NCBI GenBank assembly: GCA_964422295.1
Contig: CAYRAM010000001.1
Location: 124,001-188,000, forward strand
Source: UBA12191 sp964422295
Lineage (GTDB): Bacteria; Planctomycetota; UBA8108; UBA1146
Direction: 5' to 3'
Length of the DNA stretch: 64,000 nt
In this document: one piece after another, positions 51,138 through 59,385 of the stretch
How positions within the stretch are numbered: the stretch's first letter is position 1
How the letters are laid out: each line of letters starts with the position of its first letter
Notes under the pieces: generated by a model
Database searches by the model: none
Told to the model about the DNA's origin: nothing
Seen by the model: only the letters and a program-made list of their open reading frames with translations
Translations under genes and position numbers: made by a program

Positions 51138-53885
51138 ATGGGCGTGGATCTGAGAGATATCGAAAAACGTTGGCAGGAGCTTTGGCGTGAAAATCCGCTG
51201 CCGTCTCCGGTGGTCGCCGATGACGAAGAGCGCGCCAACGCAGCAGCAGAAGAAGAGGATCGATCGGCGGAGGAGAAGCCGAACTCCGAATCCCATGCCG
51301 AGTCGGAACCGGATGCCAGTCCCGACACAAATCCAAATACAAATCCTGATGGTGGGCAGGAGACGGATGCGATTGTTGGGGAGGAGAACTCTTCAGCAAC
51401 TTCGCCTGGGGAAGATGCAGGGGGACCTGAAACCGATGACCAGCATCCGGATTCCGAAGGGGGACCGGATGAGAGTTTGGCTTCGCAGGAAACGGAAGCC
51501 GACGGGGAAGATCCCTCCAATCCTGACGGGGAAGATCGCGTCAACCCCGCTGCGAATGAATCCAAAAAGTCTTCCAGCGAGAGAAGAAAGCGTAGACGGG
51601 GACCCCGCACCTTTTATTGCCTCGACATGTTCCCCTATCCATCCCTCGATGGATTCAGTGTCAGCCAATTGCGTGGGGTCGCCACCAATGACGTCGTCGC
51701 CCGGTATCAACAATCCCGTGGCAGAAGAGTACTTCGTCCCATCGGCTGGGATGCGTTCCAGGCTTCGGTCGAAGAGGAAGCGCGTCAAAATCAGATATCA
51801 CCCCAGGAAGTGGTTCAACAAGGCATCGTCTTGATGCAGGAGCAGCTCCGAAGATTTGGTGCGCTGGTTCATTGGGATCATCAGATCGATACCAGCGAAC
51901 CCGCTGATTACCGCTGGTCGCAGTGGTTGTTTTTGCAACTATTGGCGAAGGGGTTGGTGCACCAGGATGAACAGGGCTGGAAGGTCGCGATCACCGATTA
52001 TGCCGAACCTCTCCACTCCGGTTTGAAACACCTCAAGTGGCCTCCAAGGACCAAGGCATTGCAACGCAATTGGATCGGACGTCGCGAGGGCACCAAGTTG
52101 GTGCTCAAAGCCCGATCCGAGTTGTACGACGGCTGGGAGGAGTTGGACGTCTTCTGTCGGCGTCTGGAAGCCCTGCCGGATGCGAGTTTTGTGGTTCTCT
52201 GCCCCGAACATCCTCTGCTGGCAAAAATTGTCGATCCGATCCAAGAGGAGGAGGTTCGCCAACTGCAGGAACAAACTACCCAATTGGACGAGCGCGAACG
52301 AAAGGCCAAGCGAGCGGATGCGGCCGGTGTCTCCACCGGTGCCTTCGCCCTAAACCCGGCGACACTGAATACGATTCCAATTTGGGTGAGCAGTTATGTG
52401 ATGCCGGAAATCCGTTTTGGTGCAATTTTGGGCATGCCGGAAGAGAATGAAGCCCACAAAGAGTTCGCAATCCATCATGGAATCCCATTGACGGGGACTG
52501 TTTCGGTATCCGGTCGCCGACGTCGTCGTCAAAGTCGACGTCGTTCGGGTAGCGATGGGGCTGCAGAAAAGAAAGGCCTGCAGGGGTCACTAGGTTCCCG
52601 AGGCCTGACAGAACCCATCATCGATTACAAATTGCATGACTGGGTTTTCGATCGGCAAAGATATTGGGGAGTTCCGATCCCCGTCATCGAGTGCGCTGAG
52701 TGCGGATCGATTCCTGTACCTGAGAAGGACCTTCCAGTTTGCTTGCCTCAAGTTGAACGACTGCCGGAAGTGGGTGAAGGAGAGAATCCTCTCGCAACTT
52801 TTGAGGATTGGGTGATCGCTGACTGCCCAGGATGTGGTGCTTCTGCCCGCCGTTGCACCGACACGATGCCTGACTGGATCGGCTCATGTTGGGGACATCT
52901 GCGTTGTCTGGATCCCGGATACGAAGAAGCGATTGCACGCCAGGAGCACCTGCAGCGCTGGACTCCGATCAATCTGTGTGTCGGAGGGATCGAACATGCG
53001 GAACTTCATCTGATGTACGTTCGATTCATCAGTCATTTCTTGGCAGATTTGAAGGTCACTCCCCGAGAGGAGCCGTACCGACGCTTGTTCAATCAGGGGC
53101 GAATCAGGTCGCAGGAGAATGAGAATGGGGATGATCCTGAAAATTCGCGCAGAGGACCTCGGGTGATCGCCAGTGAATACTTTGATCGCTATGGGGCTGA
53201 TGCACTGCGACTGCATCTTCTCTTTATGGGCCCACCACAAGACCATGCTGAATGGAGCGATGAAGGTTTGAAGGGGTGTGCCCGGTTTCTTCAGAGGACC
53301 TACGAGGGGATCACCTCACGCATCGGGCAGGGAAAATTTGTCAGTCGCAACGTCCTGGTCGCCAAGCACCGATTGATTCGCAGAGTCACCAGGGCAATTC
53401 GCACGTACAGACTGAACAAGGCAGTCAGTGCGTTCATGGAATTTGTCAAACTTTTGCGCAGTGATGAGTTTTCACCGGAAGAGGTCGACAAGCAGACGCT
53501 CAAGACTTTTACGATTTTGTTGGCACCCTTTGCCCCACACATGGCGCACGAATTATGGGATCGACTGGGGGAGTCGGGAAAATTGTCCGCTGAACCATGG
53601 CCGGAGCACAGCAACGAATTGCTTCAACCGACAGAAATTGAACTGGCTGTCTTCGTCAACAATTCTCTGGTCGATCGTATTTCGGTGGATTTGGAAGCCA
53701 CCAAAAATCAGGTTATCGACCAGGTTTTGAAACTCTCCTCGGTACAGGACCGTACCGGGGGCCGATCTGCAGACCGCGTGATCCATGTTCCAGATCGGTT
53801 GCTGAAGTTGATTTATACTCCCCAGGAAGAGGGCAAGGATGACTCCCATGAGGAAGAACCCTTTTTTGATCCCAACCTGAAATAG
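51138..53885 (+). CDS. Leucyl-tRNA-synthetase-like protein lacking HIGH and KMSKS (probable pseudo-synthetase)
   Basis: 915 residues, ATG 51138 with GAGG upstream. The LeuRS body is plain: WQELWRENP, MFPYPS (164-169), DVVARYQQSRG, RPIGWDAF, RNWIGRREG, NLCVGGIEHAELHLMYVRF, EYFDRYGADALRLHLLF and AEWSDEGLKGCARFLQRTYE. But the HMGH motif reads SVSQ (174-177), the KMSKS position reads PENSR (667-671), the editing-domain TTRPDT region reads CRRLEALPD, the AVPAHDERD Asp region reads GMPEENEAH, and the NWCP zinc segment after KGLVH is missing. An acidic segment (about 27-150) is inserted near the N-terminus, and a basic RRRRRQSRRR patch near 455. Predicted to be unable to charge tRNA-Leu; it may bind tRNA or regulate. 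Function unknown. Confidence 0.85.
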   Translation: MGVDLRDIEKRWQELWRENPLPSPVVADDEERANAAAEEEDRSAEEKPNSESHAESEPDASPDTNPNTNPDGGQETDAIVGEENSSATSPGEDAGGPETDDQHPDSEGGPDESLASQETEADGEDPSNPDGEDRVNPAANESKKSSSERRKRRRGPRTFYCLDMFPYPSLDGFSVSQLRGVATNDVVARYQQSRGRRVLRPIGWDAFQASVEEEARQNQISPQEVVQQGIVLMQEQLRRFGALVHWDHQIDTSEPADYRWSQWLFLQLLAKGLVHQDEQGWKVAITDYAEPLHSGLKHLKWPPRTKALQRNWIGRREGTKLVLKARSELYDGWEELDVFCRRLEALPDASFVVLCPEHPLLAKIVDPIQEEEVRQLQEQTTQLDERERKAKRADAAGVSTGAFALNPATLNTIPIWVSSYVMPEIRFGAILGMPEENEAHKEFAIHHGIPLTGTVSVSGRRRRRQSRRRSGSDGAAEKKGLQGSLGSRGLTEPIIDYKLHDWVFDRQRYWGVPIPVIECAECGSIPVPEKDLPVCLPQVERLPEVGEGENPLATFEDWVIADCPGCGASARRCTDTMPDWIGSCWGHLRCLDPGYEEAIARQEHLQRWTPINLCVGGIEHAELHLMYVRFISHFLADLKVTPREEPYRRLFNQGRIRSQENENGDDPENSRRGPRVIASEYFDRYGADALRLHLLFMGPPQDHAEWSDEGLKGCARFLQRTYEGITSRIGQGKFVSRNVLVAKHRLIRRVTRAIRTYRLNKAVSAFMEFVKLLRSDEFSPEEVDKQTLKTFTILLAPFAPHMAHELWDRLGESGKLSAEPWPEHSNELLQPTEIELAVFVNNSLVDRISVDLEATKNQVIDQVLKLSSVQDRTGGRSADRVIHVPDRLLKLIYTPQEEGKDDSHEEEPFFDPNLK

Positions 53886-54048
53886 TGGGTCCAGAGCGGT
53901 CGCTGACCGGTGTCATCCCTGATTCTTGAATCGTCGGCATTCAGCCGCCTTTTGCCGTTCCTCGACACTTCATCGTATTCTCATCTGTGGGTTCCATGTA
54001 CTGGATTTGAGTTTCCAGGTTGGAGTTCGCGTGGAAACGGGGAATTTG

Positions 54049-55266
54049 ATGAGACTCGACTCGCAGAACAGACTCTGGCCTATGATTCTATCGGTGCTTC
54101 TCCTCACCGTGGGCTTGACCGGTCTGTGGAATGAAGATGAGCCGTTCCAATTTCATGACTCTGCATTAGCAGACAACTTTGTTTCATTGGACCGTTGGGA
54201 AATCTCCGGATCACGACAGCGTGATGCGGCTGTGAAGGACTTCCCCGATCCAACTCCGATGGAATTAGACCCCATTCCTTCCTGTTCGGTGACTGGGCCC
54301 CTTTCGATGCCATTTGATGAAAGGGAGCAGGAACGAAGTCGCATCCTGCGCGATTTGGATAACCGTAGTGCGACTCTTACGCAGGATCTCAGACGTGAAT
54401 GGCAAGAATCGCAGAAGGATTTTGAATCCCGAATGCGTGCGATTCTTGGGGGAGAAGTCGCAACGGTATCTTCATCCACACCGATGGGAACACTCCAGCC
54501 CGTTCGCACTGAACACAAAAGCAGTAATCACAAAAAAGTCGAGCAGATGGTTTATCCCATCGTCCAGTTGAAGGGCAATGGCACTGTTGGCAGCGGTGTG
54601 GTGGTTGCAAATGAGCCCGGTTCCAAGGGTGGTTGGCAAGTCTGGATACTCAGCGCATTTCACGTCGTTGAAGAGGTACGGGATTTCAGGGTTTATGATT
54701 CGAAGGTCGTCGACATACACTTTTTCGACCCCCATCTGGGCAGGGTCTCCGAGGAGACGTTCAGGGGTTGGGAAGTGGTGGCATATCCGGAAGCGGATCT
54801 GTCCCTACTCAAGGTCAATCGACCCACTCCGTGGCCGTATCTTGCACATGTCGCCTCAGAAGAAATCTGTGATCAACTGAGTGTATTTGACACCGTCTAC
54901 GCTGTGGGTTGCCCCCTTGGCAATCAACCGATCCCCACCCGTGGAGAGATCTCCTCACAGTACAAACCGGTGGGGGATGAGGTTTATTGGATGGTCAGTG
55001 CTCCGACCTTTTTCGGCAATTCCGGAGGCGGAATTTTCCTCTCCGAGAGTGGATTATTGGTTGGAATCAGCAGCATGATCTATACCTATGGCAAAAGGGC
55101 TCCGATGGTGGTGCCCCACATGGGTCTCTTCGTTCCCCTGGCCCAGGTGCGATCCTGGCTGCGTCGCGAAGGTTTTGCCCACCTTCTCGCTGTTTCAGAG
55201 GGGATCCCCGTAACCACCTCAGGGGTGGATCAAGACGCTGCCAGAGCTGATTTCGGGTCATTTTGA
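54049..55266 (+). CDS. Trypsin-like (S1 family) exported serine protease, no PDZ
   Basis: 405 residues from ATG 54049 (GGGGA upstream; frame open to 53926). A signal or anchor helix (LWPMILSVLLLTVGLTGLW) is followed by about 130 residues of charged linker. The protease core shows VGSGVVVANEPGS, the His of ILSAFHVVEEV, the Asp of YPEADLSLLKV, and the nucleophile in FFGNSGGGIFLSESGLLVGI, a full catalytic triad. No PDZ domain follows, unlike DegP/HtrA. Probably a periplasmic protease; substrate unknown. Confidence 0.85.
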   Translation: MRLDSQNRLWPMILSVLLLTVGLTGLWNEDEPFQFHDSALADNFVSLDRWEISGSRQRDAAVKDFPDPTPMELDPIPSCSVTGPLSMPFDEREQERSRILRDLDNRSATLTQDLRREWQESQKDFESRMRAILGGEVATVSSSTPMGTLQPVRTEHKSSNHKKVEQMVYPIVQLKGNGTVGSGVVVANEPGSKGGWQVWILSAFHVVEEVRDFRVYDSKVVDIHFFDPHLGRVSEETFRGWEVVAYPEADLSLLKVNRPTPWPYLAHVASEEICDQLSVFDTVYAVGCPLGNQPIPTRGEISSQYKPVGDEVYWMVSAPTFFGNSGGGIFLSESGLLVGISSMIYTYGKRAPMVVPHMGLFVPLAQVRSWLRREGFAHLLAVSEGIPVTTSGVDQDAARADFGSF

Positions 55267-55439
55267 CCCCGGACCCCTCTCCTTGTATCCTGTGATGAAC
55301 GAGATTCCGAATTTTGTCCCCGGGAGGGGACTAGGGGATCAATCAAATCTCTGCAGGGATCCATTCCCCAACAGGGATTCGATTCAGGAACTTCTGTGGG
55401 TCCCTGAATAGACTGGATTTAACCGGAAGGATATCAGCG

Positions 55440-56573
55440 ATGAACGCTGGATCGAATATGACTTGGTTCCCATGTGCCATTCTCTCAGTGCTGTGGACGC
55501 TGGCTCTCTGTGGAGAGGTTTTGTCCCAGGATCCCCCCGCTCCTGCCAAGGAGGTCACCAAGGATGCTTCCGCAACCGATGACGGCGCCGACGGATCGGT
55601 CGACGACATTTTGGGTTTGCCGACCAGCGAGCCGGAAGCGGTGGCCGTGATCGATCGCTACCTTGAATCGGTGGGTGGCAAAAACCGCCTAAAAAGCATT
55701 CAGGACCGGGTCGAGCGCTTCCGCAATAAAAAGATAGAGCCTACCAACGAGACGATCATGAAGATGTCACGGTTCCTCAAGCGCAATGACGGCGCATTGA
55801 TGATTCGTGAAGAGTGGCAACTTCCCGGTCTTGGTCTGACCAAGAACAACGAGCCTCTCAATTTCGTTCAGGTCTACGACGGTGAGAAAGCCTTCGTCAA
55901 AGCGATGGGCGCAGTCTCCCCGTTGGCAGGCAAGACCTTGATCGTGTTCGTGTGGGACAAGCACATCGATGACTTTTTCTGCACTTTTTCCGATAACGGC
56001 TACATCGCCAAGGTGGCCGCGGATGACGTCGTCCTGGGCAAGGCATGCAAGGTGGTGGAACTGAACTCTTTCGCAGGTAATCAACGCATGTTGTTTGCCT
56101 TCAGCGATGAAGACGGACTCTTGCTGCGCAAGACGTGGCAAGAGGGTCAGGCACCTGCAGTGATCACAAAAGAAGTCTTCTACGAAGATTACACCCGGAT
56201 CCGCTTCAGCGACGATCGCAATCAGTGGATCAAAACTCCCATCTCCAAGAAGATTTTTGAAGACGGGGAACTCAGCCTTGAAGTCAACTTTGATGAAATC
56301 ACCCTCAATGCGGGGATTTCCTCCAACATCTTTGGTCGTCCTGACGGACGATCCTTTGAAGAGGTTCGCCGCGAGCGAGAAGCTGCCAGAGCCAAAGAGA
56401 AAGAAGGCGTTGCAGGGGGCGATGCAGCCGAAGGCGATGAAAAGAAGCCGGTCTGGGAGAAGCCGAAACCAAAGCCGAAGCCTGTGTGGGAAAAACCCAA
56501 ACCAAAACCTGCGCCGAAGCCGGCTCCAAAACCAGAGCCGACTCCGGAGCCCACACCTGAACCCAAGCCTTAG
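55440..56573 (+). CDS. Exported LolA-like protein with Pro/Lys-rich C-terminal repeats
   Basis: 377 residues from ATG 55440 (GGAAGGA upstream). Signal peptide MTWFPCAILSVLWTLALCGE with VLSQ end. The core resembles outer-membrane lipoprotein-sorting (LolA) folds seen in planctomycetes: VIDRYLESVGGKNRLKSIQD, FVQVYDGEKAFVKAMGA, VVLGKACKVVELNSFAGNQR, LRKTWQEGQAP and FSDDRNQWIKTPISK. The end is 100 residues of low complexity built on KPVWEKPKPK and PAPKPAPKPEPTPEPTPEP, possibly spanning the cell wall as TonB-like tails do. A bidirectional terminator follows. LolA assignment is tentative. Confidence 0.75.
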   Translation: MNAGSNMTWFPCAILSVLWTLALCGEVLSQDPPAPAKEVTKDASATDDGADGSVDDILGLPTSEPEAVAVIDRYLESVGGKNRLKSIQDRVERFRNKKIEPTNETIMKMSRFLKRNDGALMIREEWQLPGLGLTKNNEPLNFVQVYDGEKAFVKAMGAVSPLAGKTLIVFVWDKHIDDFFCTFSDNGYIAKVAADDVVLGKACKVVELNSFAGNQRMLFAFSDEDGLLLRKTWQEGQAPAVITKEVFYEDYTRIRFSDDRNQWIKTPISKKIFEDGELSLEVNFDEITLNAGISSNIFGRPDGRSFEEVRREREAARAKEKEGVAGGDAAEGDEKKPVWEKPKPKPKPVWEKPKPKPAPKPAPKPEPTPEPTPEPKP

Positions 56574-56606
56574 GGCGCGTACGGGTTAATTTGCTGCATG
56601 ATTTGC

Positions 56607-56646
56607 AAAAGGGTGTGACCGCTTTCAGCGGTCACACCCTTTTTTT
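56607..56646 (+). terminator. Strong intrinsic terminator between convergent genes
   Basis: GGGTGTGACCGCT (56611-56623) pairs perfectly with AGCGGTCACACCC (56627-56639), 3-nt loop, then T7. Upstream A4 makes it also usable, more weakly, for rlmN on the minus strand. Confidence 0.9.
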
Positions 56647-56670
56647 GGGATCAAATGGGCTGCTGGTGGA

Positions 56671-57750
56671 TTATCCCGGGTTGGGGCTGTTGTTTTTCAG
56701 TACGAGTTGACCACAAGCTCCATCAATATCGAGACCGCGGCTGCGTCTTGCAGTGACCTGTCCCTCATAGTGGTGGCATATCTCTTCTCTGAATCTCTCG
56801 ACAGTTTCTTCATCCGCTGCTTGGAAGGGGGCACCTTCGAAGGGGTGAAACGGCAATAGATTGATGTGGCCATGGCACTTGCGTGCAAAAGCAGCCAATG
56901 CCAAGGCCTCGTGGACATCGTCGTTCACTCCTGGCAGAACGACATATTCGAGGCTGATACGACGAACCTTGTTGCGCAATCTGGAGAGCGTGTCGAGCAG
57001 ATCGGAGAGGGAGTGCTTCGACTGAATGGGGACGATTCGCGCACGGGTTTCCTCGACGGCACTGTGAAGGCTGACTGCCAAGCGGATCTGCGGATGTTCT
57101 TCAATGAGAGGGGGAATCTTTGGCACGATGCCGACGGTAGACACCGTGATGCGCCGGGGGCTCATGCCAAATCCCATCGGCGATGTCAGCCACTGCAACG
57201 ACCGTGAGACGGAAGCAAAATTGTGCAACGGTTCACCCATGCCCATGAAGACCACTTGGGTGACTCCGACTTTCCCCTCCGAGCGGGTGAAATGGTCCAC
57301 GGCATGCCATTGTCCGACAATCTCACTGGAAGAGAGATTACGGGTCAGTTTCATCGTTCCGGTCGCACAGAAGGTGCAGCCGGCTGCGCAACCCACCTGA
57401 CTGGAGACGCACAGGGTTCCCCTGTCCTGGGTCGGGATCCAAACAGCCTCGACAGATTTTCCGTCTGCGAGATCAAAAAGGAATTTCAGGGTTCCGTCAC
57501 TGGATCTCAGTACCGTGTTGATCGAGATCGGTGGTGCCAGGATATCGGCCGCCAGTTCTTCTCGAATCATCTTGGGAATAGTCGACATTTCTGAGGCCAA
57601 CAAAGTTCTTTGTCCGATGAGATGCTCATGAATTTGACGTCCCCGATATGCGGGAAGATTTCTATGGCTACACCACGAGGAGATTCGCGCTGCGGCTACT
57701 TCTGGATCGCCATCGAGCAGATGTTTCTCTGGATTTCGCTGGGAGTTCAT
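56671..57750 (-). CDS. rlmN: Dual-specificity 23S rRNA/tRNA adenine-C2 methyltransferase
   Basis: 359 residues, normal for RlmN. Family knowledge: a radical SAM enzyme that methylates A2503 of 23S rRNA and A37 of some tRNAs. The radical SAM cysteines are CAAGCTFC in VSSQVGCAAGCTFCATGT, the conserved FMGMGEPLHNF follows, and the second catalytic cysteine is in the RGLDIDGACGQL tail (GAC near the end). Its start overlaps the previous stop by four bases (ATGA), so it is co-translated with the small lipoprotein upstream. A Cfr-like identity is not supported because the lineage context is housekeeping. Confidence 0.95.
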   Translation of the reverse strand: MNSQRNPEKHLLDGDPEVAAARISSWCSHRNLPAYRGRQIHEHLIGQRTLLASEMSTIPKMIREELAADILAPPISINTVLRSSDGTLKFLFDLADGKSVEAVWIPTQDRGTLCVSSQVGCAAGCTFCATGTMKLTRNLSSSEIVGQWHAVDHFTRSEGKVGVTQVVFMGMGEPLHNFASVSRSLQWLTSPMGFGMSPRRITVSTVGIVPKIPPLIEEHPQIRLAVSLHSAVEETRARIVPIQSKHSLSDLLDTLSRLRNKVRRISLEYVVLPGVNDDVHEALALAAFARKCHGHINLLPFHPFEGAPFQAADEETVERFREEICHHYEGQVTARRSRGLDIDGACGQLVLKNNSPNPG

Positions 57751-58400
57751 CGATTCTGTTTCCCCAGCATTTCGCCTTGTGGGCCCAGTATTAAGTGTCG
57801 GTTTCCCGCTACGGGAGTCTCGCTTCCACGGTAGGTGTACGTTACCAAGCCATCTGCGGCGAGGGTCACCCGAGCATTCTTGTAGGTCCAGACAAAGCTC
57901 CCATCCGGTCCCTGCTCTTCGACGACAGGATCGCTGTCGTCACCAAAACAAGTGATCTCAAGGAGACCCTGTTGGCGCCAAAAAGGAAGGTCTTCCGTTG
58001 GAGGAGTATAAACCCAAATGATGCTGTCGGTGTCCCAGCGGAAAATGGATGTACCGATTTTGAAACGGTTTCTGTCACGATAGACGCGCACATTTTTTAC
58101 TTCGACAAAGTCCTTACGATCGGAGTGTCCAAACACAGGATCAACTTCTTCGTTCCCTGTTGGAAGTTGGAATCGAAATCTCATCCCGCCGTAGTAGAGA
58201 GTGGGACTCCAATTGATTTCTTCCTTTTGGAGACTTCCCCGTCTTGTCAGTTCATCGGTTGAAGCGGTAAATCTGTTTGAAATTTCCCCAGGGGACTTCT
58301 GTACATTTTGGCAGCCTGCACTTCCGTGAAGACAGAGGAGAACCAATAACGGTAGCGCCGGCCGCAGGTCGGATCGTGAATAGGTGAGGCAGCTGGACAC
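57747..58400 (-). CDS. Lipoprotein upstream of rlmN, unknown
   Basis: 217 residues from ATG 58400. A signal peptide LRPALPLLVLLCLHGSAGC ends in a lipobox. The mature part is beta-rich with many aromatic residues (YYGGMRFRFQLPTGNEEVDP, FKIGTSIFRWDTDSIIWVYT and WTYKNARVTLAADGLVTYTY), lipocalin- or barrel-like in look. No family recognised. The four-base overlap with rlmN is firm. Confidence 0.65.
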   Translation of the reverse strand: MSSCLTYSRSDLRPALPLLVLLCLHGSAGCQNVQKSPGEISNRFTASTDELTRRGSLQKEEINWSPTLYYGGMRFRFQLPTGNEEVDPVFGHSDRKDFVEVKNVRVYRDRNRFKIGTSIFRWDTDSIIWVYTPPTEDLPFWRQQGLLEITCFGDDSDPVVEEQGPDGSFVWTYKNARVTLAADGLVTYTYRGSETPVAGNRHLILGPQGEMLGKQNR

Positions 58401-58409
58401 CGTAAACTC

Positions 58410-58847
58410 CTATCGGCGAGAAAGGGATTTCCTTTCGCCATGGAGCGCCATCTCAGCACGAATTTGCCGGAGTTGATACCGTAGTTTTTGTTGTTCACTC
58501 TTTGGTTGACCCAAAAATGCTCGGAATTGCTGATCGGTCAGAATCCCGGCAACAGTCATCAGGAATTCGCCCTGATCGATGGGATCACCTTCGAGAGCCT
58601 TTTCCTCGATAAAAAGGTTGCGGACTGCACGCAGTGCGGTGCGCTGGTCATCCCCGAGATCGAGTCGATCGATCTTCAAGTATAGATCCTGAATTGGACG
58701 GGGTTCCATTCGGTCAAAACTGTTTGCCATCAGGCAAACAGTCGTGATGGATAGCAGACAAATGGAAACGAATTTTCGACGACGGGATCCGAAAAAGCGT
58801 GTAACCAATGAAACATGGTTAATCGGTAGTGACTTTGGCATCAACAC
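58410..58847 (-). CDS. Exported or membrane-anchored small protein, unknown
   Basis: 145 residues from ATG 58847. One N-terminal transmembrane helix (FVSICLLSITTVCLMA) preceded by a basic region RRRKF. The remaining 95 residues are helical, with LTDQQFRAFLGQPKSEQQKL resembling the LTxxQ regions of Spy-like periplasmic proteins. Nine bases separate it from the lipoprotein gene downstream. Function not known. Confidence 0.55.
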   Translation of the reverse strand: MLMPKSLPINHVSLVTRFFGSRRRKFVSICLLSITTVCLMANSFDRMEPRPIQDLYLKIDRLDLGDDQRTALRAVRNLFIEEKALEGDPIDQGEFLMTVAGILTDQQFRAFLGQPKSEQQKLRYQLRQIRAEMALHGERKSLSRR

Positions 58848-59385
58848 GACCCTTCAGGGTCAGCAGGGCGGCGGCAACGCCCAGCATCAGATTACACGAA
58901 ATTGATAATTTAAAAATGGCAATTTCGTCACTGTGGCTGTCTTCACTTTTGACCCCACTCCATGGGGGTGGTCACCGATCGCCGCCACATCATCTTGACG
59001 ACTCCATTGAGGACATGCTGGCGGATCATTCCGGTGGCCGGATTCTGAGCAGCAGACAGAACAACTCCACCGATAAACCGGTACCGGTGTTGAGAACGCT
59101 TGTCGGGCACTTCGCTGACAGTGTGGGCAGATCTGCAACTGGTAGATGTTACAGAAGTGAAACCATTGTGCGAGTGACGCAAACCTGTGGGCACTAAACT
59201 CTTTGACGATTTCCATCAAACCTGACTCCTTCCAAGGTCGGGATTGAAGATTGCGGCCTTGCGGCTGAAGGCACGCACTTCCATACCAAGCAATGGACGT
59301 GCCAATCCATAATTCCATTCAAATGAGCCTGTATCCCTGCATTGCGCCAGAATGAGGTAGGGCGAGGATCGGAATCTTAAAGCAG
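58848..59385. other. 538-base gap with only weak ORFs
   Basis: No convincing gene is seen apart from a low-confidence zinc-ribbon-like ORF on the minus strand (58887-59213). No repeats or hairpins of note. It may contain promoters for dprA to the right and for the minus-strand genes to the left, but no clear -35/-10 pair was found by eye. Confidence 0.4.
58887..59213 (-). CDS. Possible small Cys-rich (zinc-ribbon-like) ORF, low confidence
   Basis: 108 residues from ATG 59213, with GGAAGGAG 9 bases upstream; the frame continues back to 59318. It contains ICPHCQ and, about 20 residues later, WSCSVCC, an arrangement like a zinc ribbon, plus a further CPQW. The rest has no recognisable fold. The opposite reading is that it is a decayed or chance ORF; another minus-strand frame (58943-59194) overlaps. 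Listed only so it can be checked. Confidence 0.25.
   Translation of the reverse strand, partial: EIVKEFSAHRFASLAQWFHFCNIYQLQICPHCQRSARQAFSTPVPVYRWSCSVCCSESGHRNDPPACPQWSRQDDVAAIGDHPHGVGSKVKTATVTKLPFLNYQFRVI

Noticed and set aside
51138..53885. Sequencing error restoring a normal LeuRS
   Set aside because: The losses are spread over several separate motifs with no frameshift, and flanking residues are well conserved, so one or two errors cannot explain them.
58943..59194. Alternative minus-strand frame with GGVVLSAAQNPATG-like text
   Set aside because: Overlaps the zinc-ribbon-like frame and has no start context; could equally be a frameshift product, so not listed as a gene.
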